Origin: Protostelium mycophagum
Lineage: Eukaryota; Evosea; Variosea; Protosteliida; Protosteliaceae
DNA length: 23,935 nucleotides
Direction of reading: 5' to 3'
NCBI GenBank assembly: GCA_002081555.1
Contig: MZNV01000916.1
Location: 1 to 23,935, forward strand
Every line of letters starts with the position of its first letter. The first letter of the stretch is position 1. The notes below the pieces were generated by a model. That model searched no databases, had not been told where the DNA came from, and saw only the letters and a program-made list of their open reading frames with translations. Both the position numbers and the translations under genes were made by a program. This document shows positions 1-9,160 of this stretch, piece after piece.

Positions 1-88
1 TACCCTAAACCCTAAACCCTAAACCCTAAAACCCTAAAACCCTAAAACCCTAAAACCCCCAAACCCTAAACCCCCCCCCCTAAACCCC
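1..88. repeat. Telomere repeat array (CCCTAAA / CCCTAAAA)
   Basis: The window begins with tandem CCCTAAA units, several of them CCCTAAAA, followed by C-rich degenerate units including a run of ten C. Read on the other strand this is TTTAGGG/TTTTAGGG running toward the chromosome end, as expected for a left telomere. This repeat type is known from plants, many green algae and several protist lineages; animals usually have TTAGGG or TTAGG. The variable A and C runs could be real repeat variants or homopolymer read errors. A coding frame starts only about 20 bases inward. Confidence 0.95.
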
Positions 89-110
89 AATTACAGCGGA
101 GGATTCAGAA

Positions 111-629
111 ATGCTCTGCATCATCTTGAGCACTGGCGGTGGTATAACCTTGGAGCAGTTCAATCGCATAATATATCAAGACGATTTAGAGTTCTGCAAC
201 AGATTATCAAAATACCTGCAGCCTATAGATAATCAAGTCATTGAGGCAGTCTACAGAGTGATAACTCACGGGCAATCTGCCCAAAGTGTTCTCAGATGGA
301 TTGAGACGCACAGCAAGCTCGTACAGCACAGCACGTGCCCTCTTCAAATTGTAACTCTGCAGGAGTTTTCTGACTCGTCCGCTTGTTACTCGATCATTGC
401 CAAAATCAACAGCGTAAGAGTTCAATTCCGAATTACTGTTCTCCTCTGAGAACCACAGATCAGAAGGACATCAAACACAACCATCACTCAGATATTTCAG
501 GAGAGTTTAAATTTGGGTCACATCAACATTTGCCAAAAACTGTTCAAAAGAGCTGTTTTGATTACAGATGAAGAGCACAAACATTATCTGAATCTGCTGG
601 ACCATCCTCCAAAAAGACAGCGTCAATAA
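111..629 (+). CDS. Unknown protein, telomere-adjacent, two exons
   Basis: Not recognised. Exon 1 is 111-413, the intron 414-458 (45 bases, GTAAGAG donor, CACAG acceptor, phase 0) and exon 2 459-629, giving about 157 residues. The carboxyl end is basic (KRQRQ). The stop codon TAA lies inside a poly(A) signal AATAAA at 625-630. The frame stays open upstream of the ATG as far as position 84, which is inside the degenerate telomere edge, so the true amino terminus may have been lost when the telomere was joined. There is no room for a promoter between telomere and ATG. Confidence 0.65.
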
Positions 630-638
630 ACCCTGAAA

Positions 639-1045
639 ATGTGTCAAATTGTCATTCACAACATTGATCACGATGAAACCTTTAGAATTGTGATGTGTAC
701 AAAATTCCAAAGTGCAAGTCGCTGCTACTGAAAACACTGACTAATAGTGTCCAGATTTCGGTTAACAGGGCGTCACATCCAATTTGTAGTGCGTTCGTGA
801 TACAGAGGGTGAGTTGAAGGGATATTCGACGTATATGCTCGTTCCCTCTTTTCTTTGACCCTGACCAAGTGTACGTCAATCCCGACATCTTTTTAATTAT
901 GAGCTGTGCTGCTTCACAAAACATGGAAGAGAGACTCGAGACACAACTAAAGAACTATGTTCAGAATAGCCAGAGGGCTTTGACACAGTTGACGCAAAAT
1001 CTAACAGACATCGAAAATGTGCACACGGAATTGTTCAGGCAATGA
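639..1045 (+). CDS. Unknown small protein, three exons
   Basis: Not recognised. The model is exon 639-689, intron 690-718 (29 bases), exon 719-785, intron 786-869 (84 bases, with a strong pyrimidine tract and CTGACCAAG acceptor), exon 870-1045, about 97 residues. Without the second intron the frame has an in-frame TGA at 815-817. The last exon is amphipathic and Gln/Asn-rich and could form a helix. It starts 10 bases after the previous stop. Its TGA overlaps the ATG of the next gene (ATGA), a spacing more typical of polycistronic viral or bacterial units. Exact splice sites are inferred. Confidence 0.5.
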
Positions 1046-1318
1046 AGCGGGGAGAAAGAGCACTGCTTGTTCCTGTGGTAAACAACGGTCATGCCAAATT
1101 CCTTGAAGAAATAGGGTTACAGATTATATGTTTGCCGTCGATAAATAAAACCTCCATCATACTGCCTTTGCCGCGGAATAATAAACCGACTTGACCATTT
1201 TGACGGAGTAATGTTCAACGTTGACCTGATACGAGACGCATTGGAGCGTTTGGTCAAATATGGAAACGTCACCACTTGTTTATATCCTATAAGGTATAGC
1301 TACGTCCTGTATCCATGA
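1042..1318 (+). CDS. Unknown small protein, two exons
   Basis: Not recognised. The ATG overlaps the preceding stop by the ATGA arrangement. Exon 1 is 1042-1129. A frame change to a clearly coding second segment is solved by a 79-base GT...AG intron 1130-1208 with matching phase 1; exon 2 is 1209-1318. The product would have about 65 residues. The donor (GTTTGC) is weak, so the intron boundary is the least certain part. The 3' end overlaps the minus-strand gene ending at 1280 by about 39 bases in convergent orientation. Confidence 0.4.
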
Positions 1319-1714
1319 TAGCAAGTATGTCTGGTTTTGTACTATACTATGGCACTCTTTGGCATATAGATGAATGAAATCCTCGTCATTGAAGTCGTAT
1401 GTGCGTTTCTTGGTCAAGTACCACACACCATCGACACACAGCATAGACCAACGCACTGTTCTTTCTGAGTCTTGGAATGTTCTGCAATACGCTATGTTTT
1501 CATCCAAGCTGGATGCTGCAGTCAGTGATTGTTTCCAATGTTGTGATCAATGATCACACTGTCAAGTACCGTTGACTCTTGCACATTTGAAAGGTTTTGT
1601 AATCAATCTAACATGATACCTGTTGAAAAGTTTTTGGTTGAAAATGTAAACTATTAGCCACCTGCTCAAGTTCGCAATCTCCAAAGGGTCTGTGACTTTT
1701 GTTCTGTTCTGCAT
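1280..1714 (-). CDS. Trp/Cys-rich module protein, possibly beta-trefoil (fascin-like), two exons
   Basis: Exon 1 is 1714-1570, the intron 1569-1516 (54 bases, phase 1, CACTGAC branch-like motif, CTGCAG acceptor) and exon 2 1515-1280, about 126 residues. The second exon has the pattern RW, then C, then DGVWYL followed by a charged turn. It matches the protein at 1790-2039 (QW, C, EGTWYI) and loosely the fascin-like protein at 7977-8285. Such W-x-x-G-x-W strands are seen in beta-trefoil repeats, but the fold assignment is tentative. The two neighbours on the same strand look like tandem duplicates. Confidence 0.5.
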
Positions 1715-1789
1715 GGTACAGTGGTTAAAAAATGCTATTTATGTAGAATTGTCGCTTTGGTTGCTTGAGAGTACAAACATTGTACGACT

Positions 1790-2039
1790 TCAACGCTGCG
1801 CACATCTCTGTTGCCATGAGCTGGAGCGTGGTGAGATAAATGAAGTCCAATCTGTCTGAACATTTTTGTGTGAACGTCGATCCACAAAGTTATGAGTGCA
1901 TGTCTTCTCAATATACCACGTTCCCTCTTTGCAGTGTATCAGCCACTGTGCAAAATCCCTGTCGGTTTCACATTGACCTGTGGGTTCGATAATGCAGTTC
2001 AATTTTTGCAAAGGCAAGATCACGCCCGCGCAATAACAT
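1790..2039 (-). CDS. Paralogue of the Trp/Cys-rich module protein
   Basis: The core of this ORF (QCETDRDFAQWLIHC, then EGTWYIEK) aligns with the protein at 1280-1714. A start ATG at 2039-2037 can be joined to the core by a 46-base intron, 2023-1978, with matching phase 1 and a CACAG acceptor; the product would have about 67 residues. Without that intron no ATG begins the frame. The carboxyl third is Ser/Gln/Arg-rich. It is divergently arranged with the long gene starting at 2198, and the 158 bases between them are a likely shared promoter. Confidence 0.45.
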
Positions 2040-2197
2040 CAAAGCAGCTTATAAACAATCAGAAATCCTCAAGCAATTGACAATTACAAATCTATGTGAA
2101 GAGACTGGAGTCGGCCTCAGCAGACACACAGTAAACGGGAAAATCAATTCGGCCCAGGTTTGTTTTGCCATCAGAGAAAAATCAGCCCAGCGCGAAA

Positions 2198-4134
2198 ATG
2201 CAGATATATCACATATCCCAAAGTGTCTTTGAACGGATTAATATGCAAGAATACATCTCTATAGATATCCACGTCTCAAACTATACTTGTTTGACCAAGC
2301 GTTGCACTGCCACAATGATGGAATTTGTGAATATTGCACACGTACAATTCAAAAATTTTACCCACAAATACCAATCTGTAGTTACAAATGATTGAAAGAA
2401 GTCCCTTGTTGGTTTGCACGGAAAGAGAGACCATATCTCATCGACTTTCAATTTGAAAATGTCAGCAGGTTTGACCCAGTCATGTTTGCGTCACTTCCTT
2501 TTAATGCAAGTGCAATACATAACTCGTCAGACATAAAAACACGATGGAAGCTGGAGCAGTCTGCATTGCGCAAACAGACACAAGGTCGCTTAACGACAAC
2601 TTCCGTAGTTTTGCTATTGCTAAGGGGGATTGTCTAGAGGACATGAAGGTAACGATTCGATCAAGTTGGAGTGATCTTATTAAACGCAGGACATCCACAA
2701 ACTTCTAGAACCGTTCAAGACCGCTCAACAGCAAACACCAGCTTACGATTTCCTTCTTACTGTCGAAGTGGACAACTTCATCGTCCACTGCTTTGGCCAG
2801 AATAACAAGATGTTTGAATTAACGCCACATTCACATCAGTTTACCGGTCAGCGGATGATCAACGTTAAGAGATGGCTAAACACAGACGACCAACGGATCG
2901 CTGCTGTGGTGATTACATCAACCGAGGGCGCTTGCGATCTTAAGCACTTGTATTCATTATTCGATCAACGCAAAGGATCAACAGCCAAAGAGAGCCGAGA
3001 GCATCAGCGCCCTACACACGGCTCAGAAGAGGACGGTTCTAGTAGTGGTGAAGATTCAGAAGGCGGCAAAGCATCACACCCACATTCAGAATCAGAGGAG
3101 GATTCATCCACAGAGGCCCCTTCGTCATTACCGGCAAGCGAAAAGCTTCTACCGGCCCTTCTGTACCAACTCGCTTACATCAAGGAGGAAAAGGTCCGCT
3201 TTCATTGGCGCTGCCTGAAAATTCAGGTCAATCATCTGTCGACAAGTCTGCACAAACATCTCCTAAGCAATCCAAAGCCACCAAGAGAAAGCCCAAGGGC
3301 ACTCCATCCACAGAAAACCCGCACAACACACACGGTCACAAGCGCAAGCAGCAAGAAACAGCGGATGAAGAGCCTGACAGCAACGTCACAACACCTTCTG
3401 TGGAAACACAGTCAGCACCCAAGAAGAAGGCTGTAAACGTTCCTGCTGCACCACAGTGGATGACAGAACAGCTCGATGAGGTCGTTACCGCTACAGCATC
3501 CAAAGGAGGTAGGAAGAAAACGAAGGCTGCCAAAGAGGATGTCTTCGAGGAACCCCGACCAAGAAGAAAGACAGCCACATAGTCGACGCCAGAGAAACCG
3601 CCAACTCCCAAACCTCGCAAAACTGCCAAGGCAAAGGCTCTCAAATTCCAACAGTTGGAGGATCAGCTCACCGGTATAGTCAAAGAGACCCAACAAGGAG
3701 CTTTAGACGTTGACAAACTGCAAAGCGATGTAGTCACCTGCCAAGAGAACATTGCTGACCTTCTGGCCGGTGCCACGCGTAGATCCAATGCAGGCCAAGA
3801 CTACAACACGCTGAAAACCGCCTACCAGAAGTTGGAGAAAGATCACGATAACTTCAAGATTGATCACCAGAAATTGAAGTAGATTGACTACGAGAGATTG
3901 AAAATCGATAACAAGAAATTGAGGATTGACCACAAGAGATTCAAGACTACAACGTTTGACAACCTACAATGCCAGTTTGACCCGGCAAAAGAGTTTATGG
4001 AGAAGATTATCAAGAGGGCTGATCTGATGGAGAGTTTTCTCAATGATTTTTTCAAATCTCAGGGTGACAACACCGCTCTGCAGCAAAAGAAATTCAGCAA
4101 TCTACAGTTCAGACTGCTGCAAGAAAGAAAATAA
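2198..4134 (+). CDS. Long modular protein: acidic/Ser and basic linkers, C-terminal coiled coil
   Basis: Not recognised as a known family. Best model: exons 2198-2377, 2428-2558, 2609-2648, 2690-3226, 3268-4134, with introns of 50, 50, 41 and 41 bases, each phase-consistent; the 2649-2689 intron has a GTAACG donor and CGCAG acceptor. About 584 residues. From roughly residue 210 it has an acidic Ser/Glu stretch (about 3020-3120), then Lys/Pro-rich basic linkers (3270-3640), then a helical tail with heptads encoded by a 21-base repeat. Two in-frame TAG codons remain at 3580-3582 and 3880-3882; either may lie in a further short intron (3541-3582, 3831-3896) or be real stops. The final TAA lies in AATAAA (4130-4135). 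A structural or DNA-binding role is possible from composition only. Confidence 0.6.
3820..3948 (+). repeat. 21-base coding minisatellite (heptad repeat)
   Basis: Six diverged 21-base units encode a heptad of the form D-[HN]-x-x-[LF]-K-[IT]. The units start at 3820, 3841, 3862, 3886, 3907 and 3928. The third unit carries an extra triplet, TAG at 3880-3882, that shifts spacing by three bases. Leucine or phenylalanine occupies the same position in each unit, as in a coiled coil. Confidence 0.75.
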
Positions 4135-4613
4135 ATAATCATTTTTTTGATCTTTTTTTTGTGACTCAAAACTTTATTTCCCTCACTAAAATATGTTTAT
4201 CAAGGGTTTGAACCTTTGACCATCCATTCACATTAACAAATTTGAAAGTCGTGTCAATGTTCAGTCCGCCGGCCGACTTCAGTTGCCTGGCTGATCTTGC
4301 TTTCAGAAAATGTTCAAAATATTGAGATTTAATACCTTCAAAATTTCATTTAATTTTCACTGATTTTACGCAACTTCTCTGAGAAAAAATGTCAGTAACA
4401 CGCTATCTTTTTGCTTGATAAACATCCCAAGTGATAGCAACATCGATTTGAATTTGATTTTTCTGTATGATTTATTCAAAAAAGGTAGATCTGTTGCAAA
4501 CAAGATCACCACTCGCTTTTGTCAATTTGCTGCAGAGGTCTTGTACAATACAAGTTGCAAAACAACGCTGACAAAAACAATCAAAATCAAAGCAGAGGTT
4601 TTTATTCACTGGT
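4135..4613. other. Convergent intergenic region
   Basis: Lies between the 3' ends of a plus-strand and a minus-strand gene. It is T-rich. It holds a minus-strand AATAAA just after the 4614 stop (about 4600). A plus-strand ORF in 4415-4758 is mostly low-complexity Ser encoded opposite the acidic tail of the minus-strand gene and is not credible. I see no convincing gene here. Confidence 0.5.
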
Positions 4614-5165
4614 CTACATTTTCCTTGTCATCTTCTTGGGGATTCTCCTTGTCCTTGTCTTGAAATTTTCTTCTTCATCCTCGTCTTCATCCTCTTCTCC
4701 ATCCTCTTCTCCTTCCAAGTCCACTTCATCTATATCGTTGAAAGCTGCAGCGACATGATGAAGCTCGGTGAGAAGTCTTCCAACCACGTAGTTTGGGGGT
4801 GACAAGTGATTAAGCTGTTCTTCTAAACCGGCAAAGCAATCATCCTGGTGCTGTTCCGGATATGGGTTCCGATATATATCGCCAATTTTGTTGTAAATGC
4901 ACTTGAAGTTGCTCTTTCGGTTGTTAATGTAGCTTGAGCGGCATCGAAAGATGGCAATGAAAGGAATGTTGGTCTGAATTCCTCGTTTGTTTTGCATACA
5001 AGTGCTGAGTACTACAGGGAAAGGTACATGGTGGGCTTTGGTCAACTCATTGTGGACGGTGATCTTGGGTGCATTCTTATATTTCTCTGGGATGTCGTCC
5101 ATATAAGGTTTTGTCGAATGAACTGCAAAGGCAAGGTTCAACTGTTCGCTTAAAGTTCGCTTCAT
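4614..5165 (-). CDS. Member of the VPFPVV paralogous family, acidic tail
   Basis: Single-exon ORF of 183 residues. An amino-terminal half carries the family signature HVPFPVVLS, then after about 20 residues an F-C-R-S-S-Y...NF-K segment. The carboxyl end is a run of Glu/Asp (about residues 145-165) followed by a basic tail (TRRIPKKMTRK). The stop TAG is followed within about 10 bases by AATAAA. The signature is shared with four other genes at 5509-6072, 8530-8843, 9361-9994 and 10191-10848. The function is unknown. An acidic tail is common in nuclear or nucleic-acid-associated proteins, which is inference only. Confidence 0.75.
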   Translation of the reverse strand: MKRTLSEQLNLAFAVHSTKPYMDDIPEKYKNAPKITVHNELTKAHHVPFPVVLSTCMQNKRGIQTNIPFIAIFRCRSSYINNRKSNFKCIYNKIGDIYRNPYPEQHQDDCFAGLEEQLNHLSPPNYVVGRLLTELHHVAAAFNDIDEVDLEGEEDGEEDEDEDEEENFKTRTRRIPKKMTRKM

Positions 5166-5508
5166 GTCTCTGTGTGTGTTGGCTCAACTATGATCAAGCA
5201 CTGCGAGAAACCGCAAAGACACATGCTGACAGATGACAAACAAAATTCTACGAGTACAATTTAGGGGTTTTAAAATTGCAGAACTTGACAATTTTACGCT
5301 CATATTTTGAAACAATACCTTTGTAAAATCAGTTTCAAAATTTTACAATATCTATTGTGGAATGGTAATTATTTTGTTTTATTTATTTATGAGAAACACA
5401 GATTTAATATCTGATGCAAAATTTGATTAAGCAGCACAATTTTCGGCGGTAATGACATTGAATTGAGACAACCAAATCTTTTAGCGATCATCAAAAAAAT
5501 CAGCTAGA
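5166..5508. promoter_or_regulatory. Divergent promoter region
   Basis: AT-rich stretch between the starts of two diverging members of the same gene family (start at 5165 on minus, 5509 on plus). It holds no supported ORF. It is the likely location of both promoters, but no motif could be assigned with confidence. Confidence 0.4.
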
Positions 5509-6072
5509 ATGTGCAATTTTAATTGTGCACATCAGCTGCGTTTGAAGGATAACTTTACTCACAAGTTCTGCATAAAATCCAAGTTGCCAAGGGGCAGTTC
5601 TCTATATTCCTCTGGCATATCACTTAGATCCGGTTTGGTAGGTTTAGCAGGCCAGCTGACTACACTGGAAGAAGAATATTTGCCCTGCCAGTATCACCGT
5701 CTGCCATACGTGATTGCCGAGGAGGATGAAGCGCTGTTCCACTCAGGAGGGGAAGAACTTTATCCGATATCGAACAGTTCTCTCTGTGTAGTATTGGAAC
5801 TTTTGTACCAGCCAGACATTTTCCCATGTGGGTGTACCGACAGTGACTGCTACTGTTTGCCATCCATCAAATACCGACCTTTCCGACAGGCTTTCGTCGT
5901 ACAGTATGCCTCCAGAATTCATTTTGAAGTGGCTCAACGTGGAGAATTTCAGGCGCTTTACGAACAAATGAAAAAGGAAGGATTGGATGATCACATTGTC
6001 GTCGATGTCAATGTACTATTTGCATCGCAACCTTTAGCTGGCGAATCTCAATGGCACCTCAACTGCCAATAA
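5509..6072 (+). CDS. Member of the VPFPVV paralogous family, Cys-containing
   Basis: Single-exon ORF of 187 residues from the first ATG. The family core is visible as NSSLCVVLELLYQPD, then a Cys cluster (CGCTDSDCYC, about residues 107-116), then F-VV-Y-ASR...F-x-LYEQM. This aligns with the F-VVF-C-R...NF-x-L segment of the gene at 10191-10848. The Cys cluster could bind a metal or form disulfides. There is no signal peptide. The stop TAA lies within AATAAA at 6068-6073. It is arranged head-to-head with the family member at 4614-5165. Confidence 0.75.
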   Translation: MCNFNCAHQLRLKDNFTHKFCIKSKLPRGSSLYSSGISLRSGLVGLAGQLTTLEEEYLPCQYHRLPYVIAEEDEALFHSGGEELYPISNSSLCVVLELLYQPDIFPCGCTDSDCYCLPSIKYRPFRQAFVVQYASRIHFEVAQRGEFQALYEQMKKEGLDDHIVVDVNVLFASQPLAGESQWHLNCQ

Positions 6073-6232
6073 AAAGCTTTTGACGTTCACCTTTGGTCCC
6101 AAAACTCATCACAACTTCCAGTGAGCAATGCTTGTACACTGTCACTCATTTCACATATTGTGCATGGTTGTTGAACACTATGATTGACGGGATGTTAATT
6201 TTATTATTTGTCTGTGAGTGAGTATGTTTTGT

Positions 6233-6597
6233 TCAACGGAATCCAATCCAGCATTCAGCGCAGAGTCCTTCCTTATCATGGCACTCTACAACAGATGCTC
6301 CAGCATTGATAGCTGATTTGAGATGTGAACTGCATGCGTCGTAGCAGTGTGTAGGGTTTTTGTAGTGTCTGCCTCCTTTGTATCAATCCCGATCTCCACA
6401 CTGCTTGTATCCCTATTTTCAGAGTCGGTGAACTGCAGGTGAAAATGATCTTGTCATCTTACCCAACCAGTGTTTCTCATGCTACAAAGGCAGTTGACAA
6501 GAGCAACTTTGTCTGTGGGACCAATGCTCATATTAGAGATCCAGACGCTGGCAGTGGCAATGTTAAGAAGTAGGGCAAGAAGCATTATCACATTCAT
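6233..6597 (-). CDS. Small secreted Cys-rich protein, three exons
   Basis: The start ATG at 6597 begins a classical signal peptide (hydrophobic core MLLALLLNIATAS). Exons 6597-6463, 6412-6402 and 6368-6233 are joined by introns of 50 bases (GTAAGA donor, AAATAG acceptor) and 33 bases; both keep phase, and the second removes an in-frame TGA. The predicted product has 93 residues with eight cysteines, among them CYDAC and CAEC in the carboxyl half, suggesting a disulfide-stabilised extracellular domain. A minus-strand AATAAA lies just past the stop. No family recognised. The tiny middle exon (11 bases) is the weakest part. Confidence 0.6.
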
Positions 6598-6759
6598 GTT
6601 GTTCGGCCGGTAGTGGTCTGTTTGTTTTGAAATAGTTGGTGAACATCTTCACTGTGATTGCAGTCGTCCGATTGTGCCAATCTCATTTGTCCGGTTGCGC
6701 CAATTGCGGTCAGATCAATTTTTTTGTATCTCTGAATTAAGATATCCACTATACACACA

Positions 6760-6936
6760 ATGTTGACGATCCTTGCGATCATTGTTGGTCTTTTACTTGT
6801 TGTATCACTTGCAAAGAAACTTGATACAAAAATAGAAATAACTTTGAAGAAAGACCATTTGGTGCAAGAGGGAGATATGTTCAGTTGGACTGTGGTATAT
6901 ACCAGTTCCCAAAATACTCAAACAAACCACCCATAA
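6760..6936 (+). CDS. Small single-pass membrane protein
   Basis: Short ORF of 58 residues. The first 20 residues are a hydrophobic segment (LTILAIIVGLLLVVSLAKK) that fits a signal anchor or uncleaved membrane helix, followed by a charged then polar tail of about 38 residues. AATAAA follows the TAA within about 5 bases (6940-6945). No family recognised. A longer opposite-strand ORF in 6594-6782 overlaps it and is judged a shadow. Confidence 0.6.
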   Translation: MLTILAIIVGLLLVVSLAKKLDTKIEITLKKDHLVQEGDMFSWTVVYTSSQNTQTNHP

Positions 6937-6949
6937 AACAAATAAATTG

Positions 6950-7119
6950 AACATTATATATAAATAGGTACCTACTTGTATATTTTAAATATACACACAC
7001 ACACACACACATGTATATATATATGATGTCTATCTACAGCTAAAAGACATTTCAAAAATTGCAATTATGAATAAGTAATCTTATAATGAATAATATTTTA
7101 TTTGCTATTTATTGACAGA
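6950..7119. repeat. AT-rich region with (AC)n and (TA)n microsatellite
   Basis: About 170 bases of strongly AT-rich DNA with an AC dinucleotide run (about 6991-7010) flanked by TA-rich runs (to about 7024). No gene is seen. It separates the 3' ends of a plus-strand and a minus-strand gene. Confidence 0.8.
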
Positions 7120-7743
7120 TTATTCATTCATTCTCCTTCTTATTATTGTTTTTATTTTCTGCATCAAATCCTTGAGTTGTTCAGTTTCCAGCCTCTGACA
7201 TTGTTTAAGTACATTCTTGATCCTTATCTCATCCTTGTTGTCAACCTGAAATAATTCATTTGATTTATTTATTAATTAATATTTATTATTTTTGTTTGTC
7301 ACGAATAATATCTCACCAGTAGAACTAGTATTGCCCAATAGGTACTTTGATGTGTCAATCCAATTGCGTACATCTGTGAACAATTGTCAATGTGAGCTCC
7401 GCCAGAGTATTCAATTCTTTCAGATATAGACGTTGTATTGTATATCATATTCCCTTTTATCTTGAGTCGGTTTCTTTGAAAAGGTGCCCTTGTTGTAAAC
7501 GAGATGTGGTTCACCGGTTGTTGATAATCGATATGACTTGCTATTTGCCCGTCATAATGCGTTTTATTACTATCCATGCTGTTACTTTCCATGTCGCTTA
7601 ATATAGCAGGAATTATATTTTCAAGGTCTGTATTATACCATTTTTTGCCCCGTAAGTTGTAAACCTCACGTTGGCACTCTGAAAACATTTAAGGTCCATT
7701 TTACAAGAAAATGCATACTGTTCCATCGATCATTTCTTTCCAT
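7120..7743 (-). CDS. Unknown protein, three exons with clean splice sites
   Basis: Exons 7743-7719, 7678-7317 and 7245-7120. Intron 1 is 40 bases (GTATGC donor, TTTTCAG acceptor, phase 1); intron 2 is 71 bases (GTGAGA donor, TATTTCAG acceptor, phase 0). The product has about 170 residues. The last exon is a highly charged helix (Lys/Arg/Glu with regular Leu/Ile) ending in RRRMNE. No homologue is recognised. Intron 2 is one of the cleanest in the window. Divergent from the fascin-like gene at 7977, with about 230 bases of likely promoter between. Confidence 0.7.
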
Positions 7744-7976
7744 CTGTGCTGTTAGTTGTTTGTGAGGAGGCAATGCTGGAGCAACTTGTCAGCTGTGGTT
7801 GAAGATGTAATGTAGAACGTTTACATTCTGTATTTGCCTCACTATGCTCATCTTGTACCGAATTGTCAAACCGACAACTCAAAAGCGCAAGAGTGGGAAA
7901 AATGGGAGATAGTAAAGATAAGAGGGAGTGAAAAATTCTTTATAAGGTACTGTAGGTGTTAAAGTTCAATCTTACA

Positions 7977-8285
7977 ATGATCAGATCTGCACCTTTTGGT
8001 CATTATCTGCAAGCGGATCCAAACGGTCTTATACATCAAGTGAGTGCATTGAGCCAGTGACTGTGATGTGCAACAACTGATAAATACTACAAGACCCCCA
8101 ATTCCGGAGAATGGGAGCAATGGGTGATTAAATCAGATCAAATCGATAAGAAATGGACCTTTTTGTCTCACCACAGTACTTACTTAAGGGCAATGGATTG
8201 GCAATTTAGATATCAAGTTAACCAGACATCGAAAGGAGAGCCTGCTCGCCATTGGGAGACTTGGTTTGTCAAAAAAGCAATTTGA
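7977..8285 (+). CDS. Fascin-like / beta-trefoil mini-protein, two exons
   Basis: Exon 1 is 7977-8039, the intron 8040-8093 (54 bases, GTGAGT donor, TACAAG acceptor, phase 0) and exon 2 8094-8285, 84 residues. The sequence has the fascin/actin-crosslinking beta-trefoil look: G-HYLQADPNG, then EWEQW, then SHHSTYLRA, then HWETW near the end. In that fold such motifs mark successive strands (YL-A, WE-W, S-H-G-YL). Fascins have about four trefoils of roughly 120 residues, so this is less than one full trefoil and might assemble from subunits. A TATA-like TTTATAAGG lies about 35 bases upstream. Binding partner unknown. Confidence 0.65.
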
Positions 8286-8529
8286 AATTATAAAATTTAG
8301 AACACAACTCATTGAACAAACATGTCATCTTTCTAAAGCCACGCAGCAGTTGTGACGCTGACGTCGAGTTGACACATGTACTGGGGTTTGGGTTAGGTTC
8401 AAAACTTAACTGTGGAATCAGAAGCAAGTCATGAGAGTGGAACAGAGACAGCCAACTTATAAAGACATGCCAAAAAAATCCTCTCATTTCTCTCTAGAGG
8501 ATGTACCTTCAGTATACACAAGCAAAACA

Positions 8530-8843
8530 ATGTTTACGACGGTTCAAAGCACGTCTTGTGGGAGGAATTCTGTGCCATTTCCAGCAGTGTTTTCTGTATC
8601 TTTTGGTCACAACAACTCAATTGCACAAGAGCGCATTGCGGGCTTCATCGCACCTCCTTCAACCATCACTACAAGAATTGCTACCAGGGCCTTGAGGACA
8701 TCATAAAAGACGTGTATCAAAGAAGTGAGGAACCCCTGATAAAAAAAATTGCACGAGGAGAATCGGCCTTTGCAGATCGTTTTGCCACAAGTGGTTCAGT
8801 CTCCTCAAATGTCAATCTTGGAGAACTTGATGCACCAGCGTAA
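8530..8843 (+). CDS. Member of the VPFPVV paralogous family, two exons
   Basis: Exon 1 is 8530-8588, the intron 8589-8629 (41 bases, weak GTTTTC donor, CACAAG acceptor, phase 2) and exon 2 8630-8843, about 90 residues. It carries RNSVPFPAV near the start and then H-R-T-S-F-N followed by Y-K-N, matching R-S-S-Y-I-N...K-S-N-F in the member at 4614-5165. An in-frame ATG at 8431 would add 33 residues, but 8530 gives an amino terminus like the paralogue at 10191. It ends with TAA only two bases from the stop of the convergent gene at 8846. Confidence 0.6.
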
Positions 8844-8845
8844 CA

Positions 8846-9160
8846 CTATATAACCGATACTGCAGAAGAGTTGCCAGTCCATCCGGAAATGGGTAATGTC
8901 AACCATTTAAAGTTCCAGTTAGTTTGTCCTGCAAAATTTGGAGTTGCAGCAGGTTGATAGCGGCCGTAATAAGTTGCAGACGAGGCGATTGCCAATGTAG
9001 AAGAATTGAAAGTGCTCGAGCTTAGAGCACGCGAGGAGCTGGAACTTGCCTTTTGGAGTTGATCGAAACTGCTACTACAAGCGTGACTGTCACACCAACT
9101 AATCAAAATTAAGTGTGGTAGAGTTACCATGTTCTCACCGATAACAGCCGTCTGTGACAT
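8846..9160 (-). CDS. Ser-rich protein of unknown function
   Basis: Single ORF of 104 residues from ATG at 9160 to TAG at 8846. The amino third has a hydrophobic stretch (VTLPHLILISWC), the middle is a low-complexity Ser/Ala segment, and the last third is rich in Trp, Asn, Gly and aromatic residues (WNFKWLTLPISGWTGNS). It could be secreted or surface-exposed, but no cleavable signal is clear. Convergent with the gene at 8530-8843 with a two-base gap, which implies overlapping 3' transcript ends. No family recognised. Confidence 0.5.
   Translation of the reverse strand: MSQTAVIGENMVTLPHLILISWCDSHACSSSFDQLQKASSSSSRALSSSTFNSSTLAIASSATYYGRYQPAATPNFAGQTNWNFKWLTLPISGWTGNSSAVSVI

Noticed and set aside
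2040-2197. Open segment resembling a helix-turn-helix (EILKQL...ETGVGLSRHTV)
   Set aside because: It has no ATG and sits between two divergent starts; joining it to the next exon needs an unconvincing 28-base intron. Treated as promoter region.
4415-4758. Plus-strand Ser-rich ORFs
   Set aside because: The Ser run is just the complement of the Glu/Asp-coding tail of the gene at 4614-5165.
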